In this document: one piece after another, positions 45,200 through 57,154 of the stretch
How positions within the stretch are numbered: the first letter of the stretch is position 1
How the letters are laid out: every line of letters starts with the position of its first letter
Assembly (NCBI RefSeq): GCF_001039355.2
Contig: NW_019773715.1
Span: forward strand, 1 to 57,154
Direction of reading: 5' to 3'
Source of the DNA: Lingula anatina
Lineage: Eukaryota; Brachiopoda; Lingulata; Lingulida; Lingulidae
DNA: 57,154 nt
Notes under the pieces: model-generated
The model's input: only the letters and a program-made list of their open reading frames with translations
What the model was told of the DNA's origin: nothing
Database searches by the model: none
Made by a program: the position numbers and the translations under genes

Positions 45200-48100
45200 A
45201 TGTCTAGTTCCGATGGCGAAGGACCCCCTGCAGGGGCCACACCCCTGATGATGGCTTGTCAGGCCGGGAACGACGCCCAAGTAAAAAACTGCATCAAAAA
45301 TAAGGTAAAATATCGGCATCGTTTAACAGAATCAGGTTTACGGAATTATTTTATATCGGGCAGTTTGAAAATTTTGCCCCATTTCTTAAAACTGTAGATC
45401 TACCCAGTAAAGATATAAATACTTTTGTAAATTGATATGTAAAGTTTATTATCCTATGGTTTTTGATAAGTATCTGGGCTTACGACCATGTCAGTGAGAA
45501 CTAAGATAAGCCTGTAGCAGTTCGACGGTGGGTTATGTCTCAGCATTTTAACTGGCTTTAATCTATTGCAATTAAACCCACCGCAATGTGAGCAACGTAA
45601 CACGAACAGCAATGAACTTTGTAAATTTACCATTAACTTTCCCATGCTTTACCAGCACTTATAATTTAAGCTAAGTTTTACACTTTTTGCCAATTTGTAA
45701 TATCTCGATTACACCTCATTTCACTCAGCCAGAAATGGTGACACAGAAGGAGGCAATGGGACGCACGGCCCTCCACTACTGCGCCGAGACAGAGAACGTT
45801 CGGTGCGCGGAGCTCTTACTGGCTGCAGCCCCAGAATTGTTGAACGAGAAGGACGCAGACGGGTACAGCACCCTACATCTGGCCGTACAGATCAGCAACA
45901 AGCCGCTGTTTCAGCTGCTGATTCAGAGAGGAGCCAACGTGAACGCTGTGGACAACGAGAAACATACTGCGGTTCATTGGGCGGCAGGTTTGTCCATAGA
46001 ACTTCATATTTTATTTTCGGCATTTGTATGAACACATCAGCTTTAGCAATAAAAATAAAAGAAAGTAACATTTTAGAGAGAGAAAAACAAACAAGTTATT
46101 TGGGTTCAACTTAATCGTAGAGATTTCCTAGAATAGCAACTGGTCATCCCACCAGCACCTTATGTTTCAGAAATAACGTTTCCAGTGCCAGTATTCACTG
46201 AAACTCAGTCTCATCAGATGATGTGAAAATATTTCTACTGGATAATTTTTATTCACTTTCACCATTTTTCTAAAAACCAGTTCTGTATGTTCTGTTTTCT
46301 CTTCAGTTTGTGGCAATGCAGAAATGCTGGAGCTTCTGATCGCCCAGAAGGCCAACCCGTCCACCCCCGACTCTCACACAGCATACCCCATCCACTACGC
46401 AGCCCAGATGTGCGGCAGTGACGAGGCGGTCGGGATAAAGATCATGAGCAAACTACTGTCCAAGGGAGTGCCTGTAGACTGCATTGATCAGGATGAGAGA
46501 CAGCCCTTGCTCTGGGCTGCTAGTGGAGGTGAAAGAAATTCTCTCGCTCTCATCTTATCTAGAACACGCTTATATACTATGATTAATTTCTAATCTTGTT
46601 CTTTAAGGTGGCAGAAGATTTTGATGAAAAGACTATTTTTATAAAAGAATTTCTCAAAGATGCGTGTTTAGTTAAGTAAAATTTTTGTATCTAAAAGTGA
46701 ATTTTTAATTATTTTTCAGGTAGTTGTAAGGCATGCAAAGTTCTTATCGAGGCAGGCGCTAAAGTGGAGTCATCGGATAAAGATGGGCTCACAGGTAAAT
46801 ATTTGGTTGTAGAAAAGTTATAAAAGTAGAAAAAAATAGTAAAACCGTTTTTTTAAATAAAAATAATAGTCTAGAAATTCTCTGCAATGCTTCGGTGCTT
46901 GTATCAGAAAGTTTTAAAATCCAGCAAATGAGATACTCTTTTTGATACATTAGATGTATTTTTCCTTTTATTCCTCGGTATTATTAACGTTATTCTTATT
47001 TGGTAGAGGCTTATGTGTATTTGAATTTTTAAATTTTTCTTCTAGCCCTTCACTGTGCCTCAAGTCGAGGCCATGCCGACACCATCTTCACCTTGGTAAC
47101 GGAGTGTTCTGCCAAAGTTGACTCTCTGGACAAGAATGGGTGTACACCGCTGTTCTACTCACTGACCATGCTCCACCTGCACTGTGCAAACATTCTGCTG
47201 GAGCTGGGGGCTGACCCCAACCATCAAGATAAGAAGGGAAGAAGGTAGAGAAACAAGAAGAAATAGCTTGATTTTTTTAAAAGATTTTATATTTAAAAAC
47301 AATTCTGTTTATGTATTGAAATTAGATCAAAGGGGCCAATTCTTTAACTGAAAGAAGTAATTTTTTTGTGATAGATTAGTATTGTTTAACATGAATTTGC
47401 TATTTAAAAAACTTTCAAGTTAAGCTTCATTAGCTTGAAGTAGAAACACCAAGCTCGTACGAAACCCTATAATTGAAGAATTTTAAAAAGTGTATTTTAA
47501 AGCCAACAAAAGTACACAATAAATATGCACATTATATGCAGTATTTGTAAGGTAACACAAAAACGTCTGCAAAGATGTTTCTGTCTTCAGCCCTGCCCAC
47601 TGCTCTGCAGCCAAAGGGTCCATTCCTGGCCTTGAGTTGCTGTCCACCCAGCACGGTGACCTGTGGTTGAGGAACATGAAGGGAGACTGTCCTATACATG
47701 AGGCAGCCCAGGGAATGCATGTCGGTGAGTTAAAAACCAAAGAGAATCTTAGACTCCATCCCAATAGACACCATCAGTTTGTGTGGATTGATCCAACTCT
47801 GTGGGGACTCTTGCTTAGTGCAATCAGCTTACCTGAATGACATACCTCCTTTTGTTTCCAAAGTTCTCGAATAATCACCAGCTTTTCTGTATTCTACTTA
47901 ACGCCAGGAGGAGGCGTGTCATTAAGTTAAGCTGATTGCAATCAGCAAGAGTCCCTGCAGAGTTGGGTCAATCCACATAGACCAATAGTGTCCATGGGAA
48001 TGGGGCCCTAGATTTGTTGCTCACATAAATCTCCCTTCTAGATATTGCTCCCTTGGGCCAGATAATTGCATCTTTGTAGCAATTTTGTTATTGATTTGCA

Positions 48101-51100
48101 TTTTATGATACATGTGCTGTTTTTCATGCTTTTAAATGGTTAAAACAACTGCTTCATTTAAAATAATACCAGGCCGCAAGTCATAAACAAACTTAAAAAA
48201 GGATAAAACACAAAATACGAAGGAGCAAAGAAATAGATTTAAGTGAGCCCCAGAATTATTTCCTGTGATACAGCCATAAATTACTTTAACATAAATACAC
48301 CATAATCTATCAGAACTCCTGCTTTGCAAGTTTGCAATACACAATAACAATGCATTTTCTAATAACCATGTATTTGATTAGATCGAGTGAGAATACTCAG
48401 TTACCCCATCAAAACATTTTGTCATTAGAGCTTGAACTTCAGACAGTTTTTGTGTTTAGATTGTATGTAATTCAATGTCACATTCAAATAATTTTTTGTC
48501 TCTTCCTACTTACATCCACTCATTGAGTTAAACACAAATTGATTAATGATGAAACCACATTTTGTGCCATTTATTCATCCATATATTTTGTATTGTATGT
48601 TATTCTTTGAGAAACAACTGAAAGCTCTTCATCTTCTGTAATAAGCACTTCACATTAAGATTTCAAGCAGGAGCTTTTAACAGATAACAGTAATATTTTT
48701 GATGCACTTAGTCATTTATTTTTCTCTCTGAATACACAACTGAAAACCCCTTCATCCTCTGTAATTTGTGTAATAAGCAAGTTCCATTAGGATGATTAAA
48801 AGAAATAGAAGTCTATGTTTGGCATTCATGTGCTTTAATTTATTTATCCCCAAGTGAATTTCATTGTTCATCTTTTGTATCAATTGCTTTCATTTTAGAT
48901 GTATAGATATCTATTTACCCAAATGGATACTTTTTCCTCTTTTAATTTATTATAGTTTTTGTCTCAAAATGTTCAAATTGTCATATCACATAATATATTC
49001 TCTAGCTGTTGTCTATTATTTTACCAAAGTCTGTCACCCACCTCATTAATTTTTTATCTGCATGTTCACCATGAAACAGTATTGATTATACTCTTTTGTA
49101 TAAGCATGTCCATGTCAGTACATCTACATCATTTGACATGTATGCAATGATTCTCATAAATGTCAAATCTGTAAAAAGTGGGGCTTATATTTGACAATGT
49201 ATTATTCTTATATTATCATTTCTATGTACTTTATAACATTAAATTATTCCACTGAAAAGAAATATTTCAAATTCAACCATCATTTTATGATAAACTTTGA
49301 ATGAAAGGTACATCACTTATTATCAACAAGTCTCCATCATTTCCAGCTCCTTTGGAAGCTTAGGCTGCATTCCCAATAAAAGCTAGCATTGTTCTATGTA
49401 AAGGGTGTGTCATTCAGTTTATGTGATCGCATTCAGCGAGAGACCCTGCAAATCCCCACAGAGTTGGGTCTTAGAACAATAGTCTCATTGGGAACGCACT
49501 CTTATATTATGGTAGGGCACAGGGATTGTCAAGTAAAATTTACTTAGTTTTTCATTTTCTTGTACACTGGCAATTTCCAGACACAGTTCTCTACCTCCTG
49601 AAGTTGATGGAAGGGCAGGCCAATCTGGCCAACAAAGATGGCCGAACCTGTCTCCACATTGCTGCCACCAACAATGACCTTCAGATGTGCAAGACCCTGA
49701 TACAGCATGGTGCTAATGTGAATATTACTATGAAACACAAGGTAAGACCACACCACCACTGCTGTCAGTCTGTGTTGTTCACCAATGGTCTGAGGTAACT
49801 GCCCAGTAGTTTTGGTGTAAGGACTGGTAAAACAATATGTGGGAATTTTAGAGGTTGTTGATCAGTTTTTATAATATCAGTTTTTATAATATATAGATTT
49901 CATATTTGGATCTACAGTTTGTTGAAAGACTTCGAGGTCAGAATGTGGAAATTTTGTGTAACTTACTGGAAAAACAATTATATATATATAGAAATCGGTT
50001 GAGTTGGATTAAGGTTTAGGATATTTGAAGTTGTGTTTATGCAGAAGTTATTTATTCACAATAATCGCTAGCCATATTGTAGTGCTTAGATATTTTTTTC
50101 AGACAATTGTGTTTTGTGTATGACACTGAGAAGTTTAAATATTTATATTTACAGAATAAACATGTATCTCCTCTTGATGCTGCTCTCGCCAGAGATAGCA
50201 CCGAATGCGCCACCTATCTGCGATCACGTGGGGCTGCAACAGGGGACAAAGTCATCAACTGTGCAGCTAGAAGTATTCAGAAAAACTGGAATTTTCACAA
50301 AGAAAAGATAATGCAGAAAAGGTCCACTGCACACCCACCTGGAAAAATGGAAAGCCTTCCTCCAGAGAAACAGGTTTCCAAGAAATCTAAACTCTCATCT
50401 CCCTCACCATTGAGCAAAGAAAAAACAAAAGATGCCATTGAAAATAAAGAAGGGAAAAAAGAGAAAAATCAGCAGAATAGATTGAATCATCAAAAGTCCA
50501 ACAAAATGTCACCAAGGTCGGACACAGAGATAAAATCTCCTAGATTACTAGCAGATAATAATTCACGTGCCAACAACATTAACAGCAAACAAAGAAAAGA
50601 ACAAGTCCACTTTAAGAACACACTAGGTGGTCAAACTCAGCCCAATGACCAGTACAGCCAGCATGCAAGAACAACCCCTAAACCAAAGTCAGCAGCAGGG
50701 GATGCTGTTAAAACTGGTCCTAAATCGACCAAAGACAAAACTCTAACACAACATAAAAACAACACAGCACCGAAGCCTGTACAACAAGCACAGACTCCAA
50801 AAATCGGAGAAAAATATTACCAACCAAAGAGCAGTATAGGGGAAAAAGTTTGGAAAAGTGTCAAAATATACGAGTTTAAACGACAAGCATCACACAACTT
50901 GGTAAAGTTTAAACGTCTTCAGATGATGTCTGGGACTCCGTCACAAGATGAAGGGGTACTGGTCAACAAGTTGATGAAGCTACAAGAGACGGCTGATGGA
51001 GAAATAGACGTAGAAGCCATAGCCAACTGGGATGCATATCTGAAAGGTAAGCTTAATAATACCAGTTTCAATATTTGAAATTTGTTGATATTTAATATTT

Positions 51101-54100
51101 TAAAAGTTATATAAACCATTTGATATAGCGGAAATAACTCTTTACTGAGCAGTTGGTAGAAACCAGTTGGTACCTTTAGATACATATGATTTGAAATGTT
51201 TTAAAACCAACTTTTTTTTTAATTTCAGAATGAAGGTTAAATAATATTTCTGATAAGGAAACACTGTTTGAAGTTTATGTAATCTCTCCACCATATTCAT
51301 TTGAGATTTTAATTTTTTTCACTGTTTCTACAATTATTTTTTCCAGAGCAAATCAAGGCATTATCAGTCACAACTAAGAATAAGAAGATACAGAACTTAA
51401 GTGCATCATTAGAGGTAAAGATTAAAATGATTCAATTTCATTCAGTCTAGGGGCAGATTTAATTAAGAAAAAACAAAGGTCAGAAGTTTGTCCTAACTTC
51501 AATACCTAAAATGTTGGTCTACTTCAAATTCGGACTTAAAACAAATTTCAATACTAATTATNTACTGGCGATCTAAGTGTGACCTTGAAATTGACCTTTG
51601 ACCTACTTTTTATCATGAACTGAACTCTGCTAATTTCTTTCTCTTTTAACTTCAAACTTGACAGAGATAGGTCCATAGATACTCTTGAACTTGAATAGGA
51701 AGTCATATACTGGCAATTTACTGTGATCTTGAAATTGACCCTTGACCTACCTTACGAAGAACTTAAATTTGTTTGTACCCTATATTTTTTTTGCAATAGT
51801 TTAAAAATTCTTGTTGATTGCATTTTTACAGCTTGTCAAGCACAAAACTGGTGGCTGTGTCCCTTATTTTGTGTATGTGGGGGTCTATACGAATGCGCTT
51901 GCTCCAGCTGGTGGTACAATATTTGGAGGCGGTATCGCCTCTCTGATCCTCTAGTTAAAACATTTTTTCTATGATTTATTATTTTCAGAAAGAGTTTGAG
52001 CAAGAGGCCATTAAATCCAAAATGAAAGCTGATGATGAGATGAAAAAACATGAAGAACATCAACAAAAAATAGAGGTTAATAAGAATGTTTGATTGAATG
52101 ATTTTTTAAAAAAATTATCTTCAAATCCACAAAATGTTATATATTTTTTATATTTTAAAATGTATTCATTAATGAAAGATTCATAATTGACAAATACTTG
52201 TCATCAGTTGGTTTACTGGCAATTTTATTGGTTTCAGGCACAAGATGAAATGGACAAGCAGATTGCTGAGACTGCACTTTCTCAGGCACTGGAGAGAACC
52301 AACAGCATGTACGAATGCGTCAATTCCAGGGCAAGCTCTGCCCTTCAGAGGGCACGTGAAAGCAATTTCCACCTAAATGAAAACATGAAGATAAGACGTG
52401 CTGAACGATTGTCAAAGTCACCAAGAAGTGATAATGACAGTCCCAGAGATAGAGATCAGAGGGGCAAGAACAAGACTGAGGCAACAAGAGCAGAGAATGG
52501 AACACCACTGGAAAATGAAAGTGAAAGTGCTGCCACTCATTGTGAGGTTAAGGAAGGGGGAAATAGTAATGAGATGGGACACCCTGGAAGGTCTCCAAGG
52601 GAGAATAAAGAGAACAAGGAATTCATCTATGAAGAGTGAGTAGATAACAAAAATGATAAGAAAATATAGTGAAAAGGGGAGGGGGAGTTGGCCAAAAAAT
52701 AAGTGGAATCTTGGGACAATTGCTTATGGATGAAGTAGAAAATTTCATGTCATAGAAATTCAGTAATCTACAAAAGATATTTTGTGCTGCAGCTGGTGCT
52801 TAGCAACACTTTTCTTTCTCTTTAATTTATGCCAGTAACTTATCAAGTAAGGAATACTAACAACTACTTTTGCTTTAAATTTTTGACACAATTTTCTTTC
52901 GTGCAAAATCCATTATTTTCTATTTGACACACACTTCTTTATTTTAGACCACTTCCTTGTCCTTGTAATTCTCAAAAGTTTTCTCTGCCAATTATAAAGT
53001 AAGTTCTCTCTGCACTGCATGATTGTTGTGTTTCCCCGTTCAGAATGCATCCCAACTGTGAATGTGCTTGAGTTCATACATATTCAACTATATCCTGCTA
53101 TTGCAAATGTGAACATAACCTTTCTTTGATCAGCATAAAGAATTTAGCATTACATGTGTTTAACCCAAATCTTACCAATATTTGGAAGACCTTTTTGCTT
53201 ACAGTTCCTGAGCATTTTTAATTTGAAGTTGATGAAATGATGATGTCCCTCCTTTCCCCTCCTTAGAAATTAAAGGGACCATTATAAATGTTTTCCTGTC
53301 CTCTGACAAATAATAAATTGAATACAAAGAAGTTACCAAGTACCTTATCTTAGTTATGAAATCAGCTTTAGTTTTACTATCCACCTTGTTCTTTATATGC
53401 ATGTGTATGCTTTTTATACCATATTTCTTAATTTATGTGTTTCCCTAATAAAATGCCAATCTTTACTGAAAACCTTTATTTTCCCTAAAAAGAAATCATG
53501 AGGAAATAACATTTTTGCAACATTTTCAATGATTTGCATGTGTATTGTGTGAGGGTTGAAATGTTCTTGCTTATTCTTTGAAATGAAAGGAAAAAACACT
53601 TTGCAGACAAAAAGGTTGGTATGACACACGGTTCTGTTTTAGATATTAATTGAAAATAGGGCAGCATCAGATTTAAGCATTCACATTTGGGTGTAAATTA
53701 TGGCCATAGTAAGTAAATGTCAGAGATTGAAAAATTTCAAATAATTGTCCAGTGGTAAGTTATGATTTTTTTAATCAAAAGATTATACTGAATGACTTTC
53801 CATATTCTTAAGATAACACTAACATGGTTTTATTTATCATTTATAAAAGCATGAAAAAGATGTTCACTATGAATTTGTCTAAAAATATTGGAGAAACTAA
53901 AATTGTGCCATTTTCTACCATGCAGCCAAGAAGGGTCTCGCAAAAGTAGAAAAGCCATCATGGAGGAAAGGAGAAGAGTGCATGAGGAGTGGAGAAATAC
54001 ACAACTCAGCAGAAGGGAAAAGAGTCTTTTCTCAGCATACGCACCATTATGTATTCCAAAAGAAGATGCAGGGACGCCTGGGGGTAGGTGAAATAACAAA

Positions 54101-55725
54101 ACCATTGATAAATGTATAGAGTGAAAAAATCAAGGATGATAATAATTTCAAGGGAAGTACTTAGCTGCCTAATCTAATATTTTTATAACTGAATAATAAT
54201 AATAATAATTGTAACATTATCTTCTTGTTTTTGGTAAATGTCATCAAAGTTCACAAGCTTCCATTAGTGGCATTCTTTGAATGACCCTTGGTCACCTACA
54301 GATTACACTTGATGACAGTTCTCAGCCATTGTTAAAGTAAACAGGTGTTCCTCATACTTTTTAATGTACATGTATATACAAGCCTAGCACTTCATAATAA
54401 ACTTTCGTAGAAGTCAGACGCATTGTTGTTGTCTCTCTCCTGAATAGAGTCCGGCACGTTGGACTCAGTAAAGAGCCATCATATTACAATAATAATAATC
54501 TAAAAGAAGAGCACTGTATCATCTTATCTATTTAATTTATAGTACACTGCATTCTTATCTGGTAAAGTGATGAATTTGTATGAATTTGGACTTGTTTATT
54601 TTCTGATGATACACTTTTCAAAAATAGAACAATACAAGAAATACTGAAAGTTATAATTATAACACATATATATGTATAAATGCTAAAAATGTGTTTCATT
54701 CTCAGGCAAAAAGAAGCTTAGAACCAAAAGTGCCCCTCCAAGGTCTTCACTAAACTTTGATAACATGGCTGAAAAACACGAACTGGACCAAATGGATCAT
54801 GCTCTGCCCAGTGTCTCCACCTATCCTTCCCGTCCGTCGACCTCTGTGGGTCACCACCGCTCCAGGACGCCCAGCTCTACACCAGACTGTGAAGATCTTC
54901 AAACAGAGATGATCATGACACCAAATGGAATAGTGAAAAAGAAGTTGGACTCTCAAGGTAGTAACAAATTGTTGACATTGTCATTTAGATTTCACTTTAA
55001 AATTAAAAGAAAAAACTTTTGAAAAATTAAGCATTTTGATGCAATTGAGTCCAAGTTCATCATATGTTTCTTTGCCTCTTTAGAAAAAAATGGATATTAA
55101 ACTACTTATTGCTCTTAGTTTGGGGCAACTTTTCAACAGAGGCAGTAAATTTATCATCTGATTTTACATAATGAGACATTTGAACTTGGCAATTACTTGC
55201 ATATGGTACATTTAAAACAAAATGTAAGGCAGAAAATACCAAGAAATGTCATTCAGGTCATTATTGAGAAAAATCTTATTGCAGGAAAAGACCCATCCAG
55301 TTTATCCAGAGCATCCACCCCAGCACATGGTACCAATTATTTTTTATTATATCATTTGACCAATTATTGAGCACTGTAACTGAACTATTGACTTTAAAGG
55401 GAAAGATGTGAAGTTTCAGTCAGAACAATAATCATTCAATTCATATTTTACACAGAAACTTTGACAAATTTTGAATTAAATCATTAATATAAACAGATTT
55501 TTAAATAATAATGTTACAAGGCTACTCAATTTGTTTTGCTTTATAGGTAATTTTTCTCCACGCTATGATGGACGTTTGAGGCCAAGGAGTTCTCTGGTCT
55601 TCATGGATCCAGATACATATGAGGAGAAAAAAAAACAGGAGCAGAAAAATAAAAACAAGAACAAAACTGATGCAGATTCTTCTGAGACACAAGAAGTACC
55701 AGCAGAAGTGGCAGCAGAATCCTAA
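45200..55725 (+). CDS. Inversin-like ankyrin-repeat / IQ-like protein
   Basis: Fifteen exons: 45200-45304, 45729-45987, 46307-46528, 46720-46794, 47046-47244, 47591-47724, 49581-49741, 50155-51046, 51347-51414, 51989-52075, 52238-52635, 53926-54083, 54706-54957, 55285-55329, 55547-55725. The total is 3234 bp (1077 residues) and the phase is consistent throughout. About twelve ankyrin repeats fill residues 12-415 (GRTALHYCAE, GYSTLHLAVQ, KHTAVHWAAV, GLTALHCASS, GRTCLHIAAT and others). An IQ-like segment follows (ARSIQKNWNFHKEK, about 423-436), then a Lys/Ser-rich disordered stretch to about 640. Charged helices probable for coiled coil lie at about 655-800, and the tail is basic, Ser/Pro-rich with PRSSLNF and PRSSLVF blocks. 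Ankyrin plus IQ resembles inversin, but the repeats do not match vertebrate inversin closely, so orthology is unproven. A ciliary or scaffold role is inference. Confidence 0.85.
47752..48008. mobile_element. MITE, family X copy 1 (ankyrin-gene intron 6)
   Basis: Long inverted arms of about 100 bp (GTGTGGATTGATCCAACTCT at the left, its inverse near-match at the right), with ends GACTCCATCCCAATAGACAC and the inverse of GGGCCCCATTCCCATGGACA. Flanked by TTA at the left and TA at the right. Non-coding. Confidence 0.7.
49363..49501. mobile_element. MITE, family X copy 2 (same intron)
   Basis: The ends are GGCTGCATTCCCAATA and the inverse of GAGTGCGTTCCCAATG, flanked by TTA on both sides (49360-49362 and 49502-49504). 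It shares the blocks CCCAACTCTGTGGGGA and GTGTCATTCAG with copy 1, so it is the same family in a shorter form. A three-base TTA target would fit a Harbinger-like mover. Confidence 0.7.
51563..51752. repeat. Direct repeat (period 145 bp) carrying TGACCT half-sites
   Basis: The blocks at 51563-51607 and 51708-51752 share TACTGGC...TGACCTTGAAATTGACC...TTGACCTAC. The first follows directly on the N at 51562, so a longer tandem array may be collapsed at the join. It is intronic in the ankyrin gene. Confidence 0.65.
52948..52998 (+). other. Possible 51-bp cassette exon of the ankyrin gene
   Basis: A strong acceptor (TTCTTTATTTTAG) and a strong donor (AAA|GTAAGTTC) bound 51 bp. It is open when joined in phase 2 to exon 52238-52635 and leaves phase 2 for exon 53926-54083. 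Inclusion would add 17 residues (PLPCPCNSQKFSLP core). Transcript evidence is absent. Confidence 0.4.
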
Positions 55726-55755
55726 AACACTACAATATATTCCAGAATACTAACA

Positions 55756-55761
55756 ATTAAA
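55756..55761 (+). terminator. ATTAAA polyadenylation signal of ankyrin gene
   Basis: The common variant signal 30 bases after the stop codon. Other A-rich sites farther down could also serve. Confidence 0.35.
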
Positions 55762-55937
55762 GCATGTTGGCTATGAATCAAACCTTGCTATTTGATAGGT
55801 AACACTTTATCCAAGTTCACAGTTCCTATAGAGGGTGCGAGTTCACGAACTTTTATCTGCATCCACTGCTTTTATTTATTGTCCATGAAGTTTTTTTCAC
55901 ACAGCTGACGCACTATCAGTACCAAAACAGGATATTG

Positions 55938-55993
<56 letters not shown>

Positions 55994-57021
55994 CATATTT
56001 TAATATAAAATTATGAAATGTACCATGCCATCATTTTGTATTTTGGGTAATACCTAAAAAATTTGATTCAGTAAATCATATTTAAAAGGGCACATACACA
56101 CACTAAATGTTTCAAAGCACTAAACTCTGTATGAACAGTAACATAACATTTTATATGTCCTTTTGTGAATTACTTAAGACAAATTCATTTTCTATTAGCA
56201 ATGACCCAAGGAATTTTTAACAAATTAAAAATGTTACTACTTTTTTTATTTATAACATTTCTTTTTATTAATTGCTTACAAAAGAAACTTGCTCATGACA
56301 AGGCATCAATGAAAAGCCCTGTAATACAACCAAAGGCATTGTAGTTGTAAATTTTGTGGTTCAAAACACATTTAACGCAGCATTATATTACACAATCTGT
56401 CAAAACTACTGATACAATCAGGGATGTAACTGGGTCATAATAAAGACCCCTGAAATTTGCTGTATGAAGTATTATACTTTTCAAGATATTCCACTATGTA
56501 ATCATCTGGGCCCTGAATTTGCTAACAGCTGAGCAGGTGAAATTCCATCAGCAAACAAAATCCTTGTTCTCTCAGATAATTAACAGCATGTTGGTGTTGA
56601 AATTCATTTCTCTGCCTCTGATCAGCCTAACTTAATCATCATATGACATCAGATATGAACACGACTTTTTAAAACACTCTCTTCAGAACATACGGTAATG
56701 TGCCATGAATTTCGAACAGTAAAAAATAATTAAATTTGGGAAAAGATCGTTCTGGCCGAAATTCATGAAAAGGAGGTGCTCAGAACTCCTGAAAGTTCGA
56801 ATTTCATGGAATTCTGTCAATTTTGACCGGAAGTTGTCTGTTCGTCGCTAGGCCTTCTGTTATCTTCTCCCGACGATCTATTTAAAGTTACCATAATGTA
56901 TGATGTGTGAGTGTCGGTAATTGCGACCAAAGGTATACACGTACTTTCACCCGATCACTGTGTATGGCCCATAGATAGAGCGGTACTCTTGTCTAGGGCC
57001 GCAAAACAGCATCGTTATTAG

Positions 57022-57097
57022 TAGTGTCGTTTTTCAAAAGCAATTCTGGCAGCCAGAAACTAGTGTCGTTTTTCAAAAACGATCCTGGCGCTCAGAA
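57022..57097. repeat. Two tandem copies of a 39-bp unit
   Basis: TAGTGTCGTTTTTCAAAA begins both copies (57022/57023 and 57061). Each ends in a diverged TCCTGGC/TTCTGGC...CAGAA part. The array may continue past the window edge. Confidence 0.7.
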
Positions 57098-57154
57098 TGG
57101 GAGTGGACGGAGGGAGAGACGGCCGACGATTAGCGTCTGTCACGGCCAGATAAC

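Larger units (their letters stand above)
55726..57154. other. 3' flank of ankyrin gene, no gene recognised
   Basis: Contains an (AT)n microsatellite at about 55941-55990, AT-rich unique sequence, and from about 56700 more GC-balanced sequence with a short tandem repeat. That last part may belong to the promoter side of a neighbouring gene outside the window. Confidence 0.5.

Overview
This is animal (metazoan) genomic DNA: AT-rich, intron-dense, with GT-AG introns of a few hundred bases and many decayed DNA transposons. The gene content (a TTLL-15-type ligase, two iodotyrosine deiodinase copies, an annexin, an inversin-like ankyrin protein and an intronless GPCR), the repeat style and the intron sizes suggest a lophotrochozoan, most likely a bivalve mollusc. 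That placement is inference. Three single-N positions (25707, 44296, 51562) mark scaffold joins.

Layout. 222-8826 (minus): 13 coding exons of a membrane-anchored TTLL-15-like ligase, running off the left edge. About 0.6 kb separates it, head to head, from the next gene. 11786-25505 (plus): 23 full coding exons, plus a last exon that supplies one base of the stop codon, give a 924-residue protein joining an N-terminal CFAP97/Hemingway domain to eight annexin repeats. Its 3' end is present twice (24040-25706 and 25708-27375), which looks like an unmerged contig overlap. 27376-30439: intergenic with repeat remnants. 30440-31822 (plus): single-exon class A GPCR with a TATA box. 31823-35192: intergenic with a decayed mariner, a foldback repeat and a hAT-like palindrome. 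35193-37724 and 38780-41486 (minus): tandem iodotyrosine deiodinase genes. The first carries a 7-bp frameshifting deletion; the second is intact. 41487-45199: intergenic. 45200-55725 (plus): 15 exons of a 1077-residue ankyrin-repeat/IQ-like protein resembling inversin. 55726-57154: 3' flank.

How the genes may work together. Three of the genes have links to cilia: TTLL ligases modify axonemal tubulin in many cases, CFAP97 domains occur in axonemal proteins, and inversin is a ciliary-compartment protein. TTLL-15 and CFAP97-annexin may share a bidirectional promoter. The deiodinase pair (iodide or tyrosine-derived metabolism) and the GPCR have no evident link to them.

The standout is the CFAP97-annexin fusion, supported by unbroken exon phase across the join. 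All exon boundaries were read by eye from splice signals, phase and protein similarity; there is no transcript evidence here.
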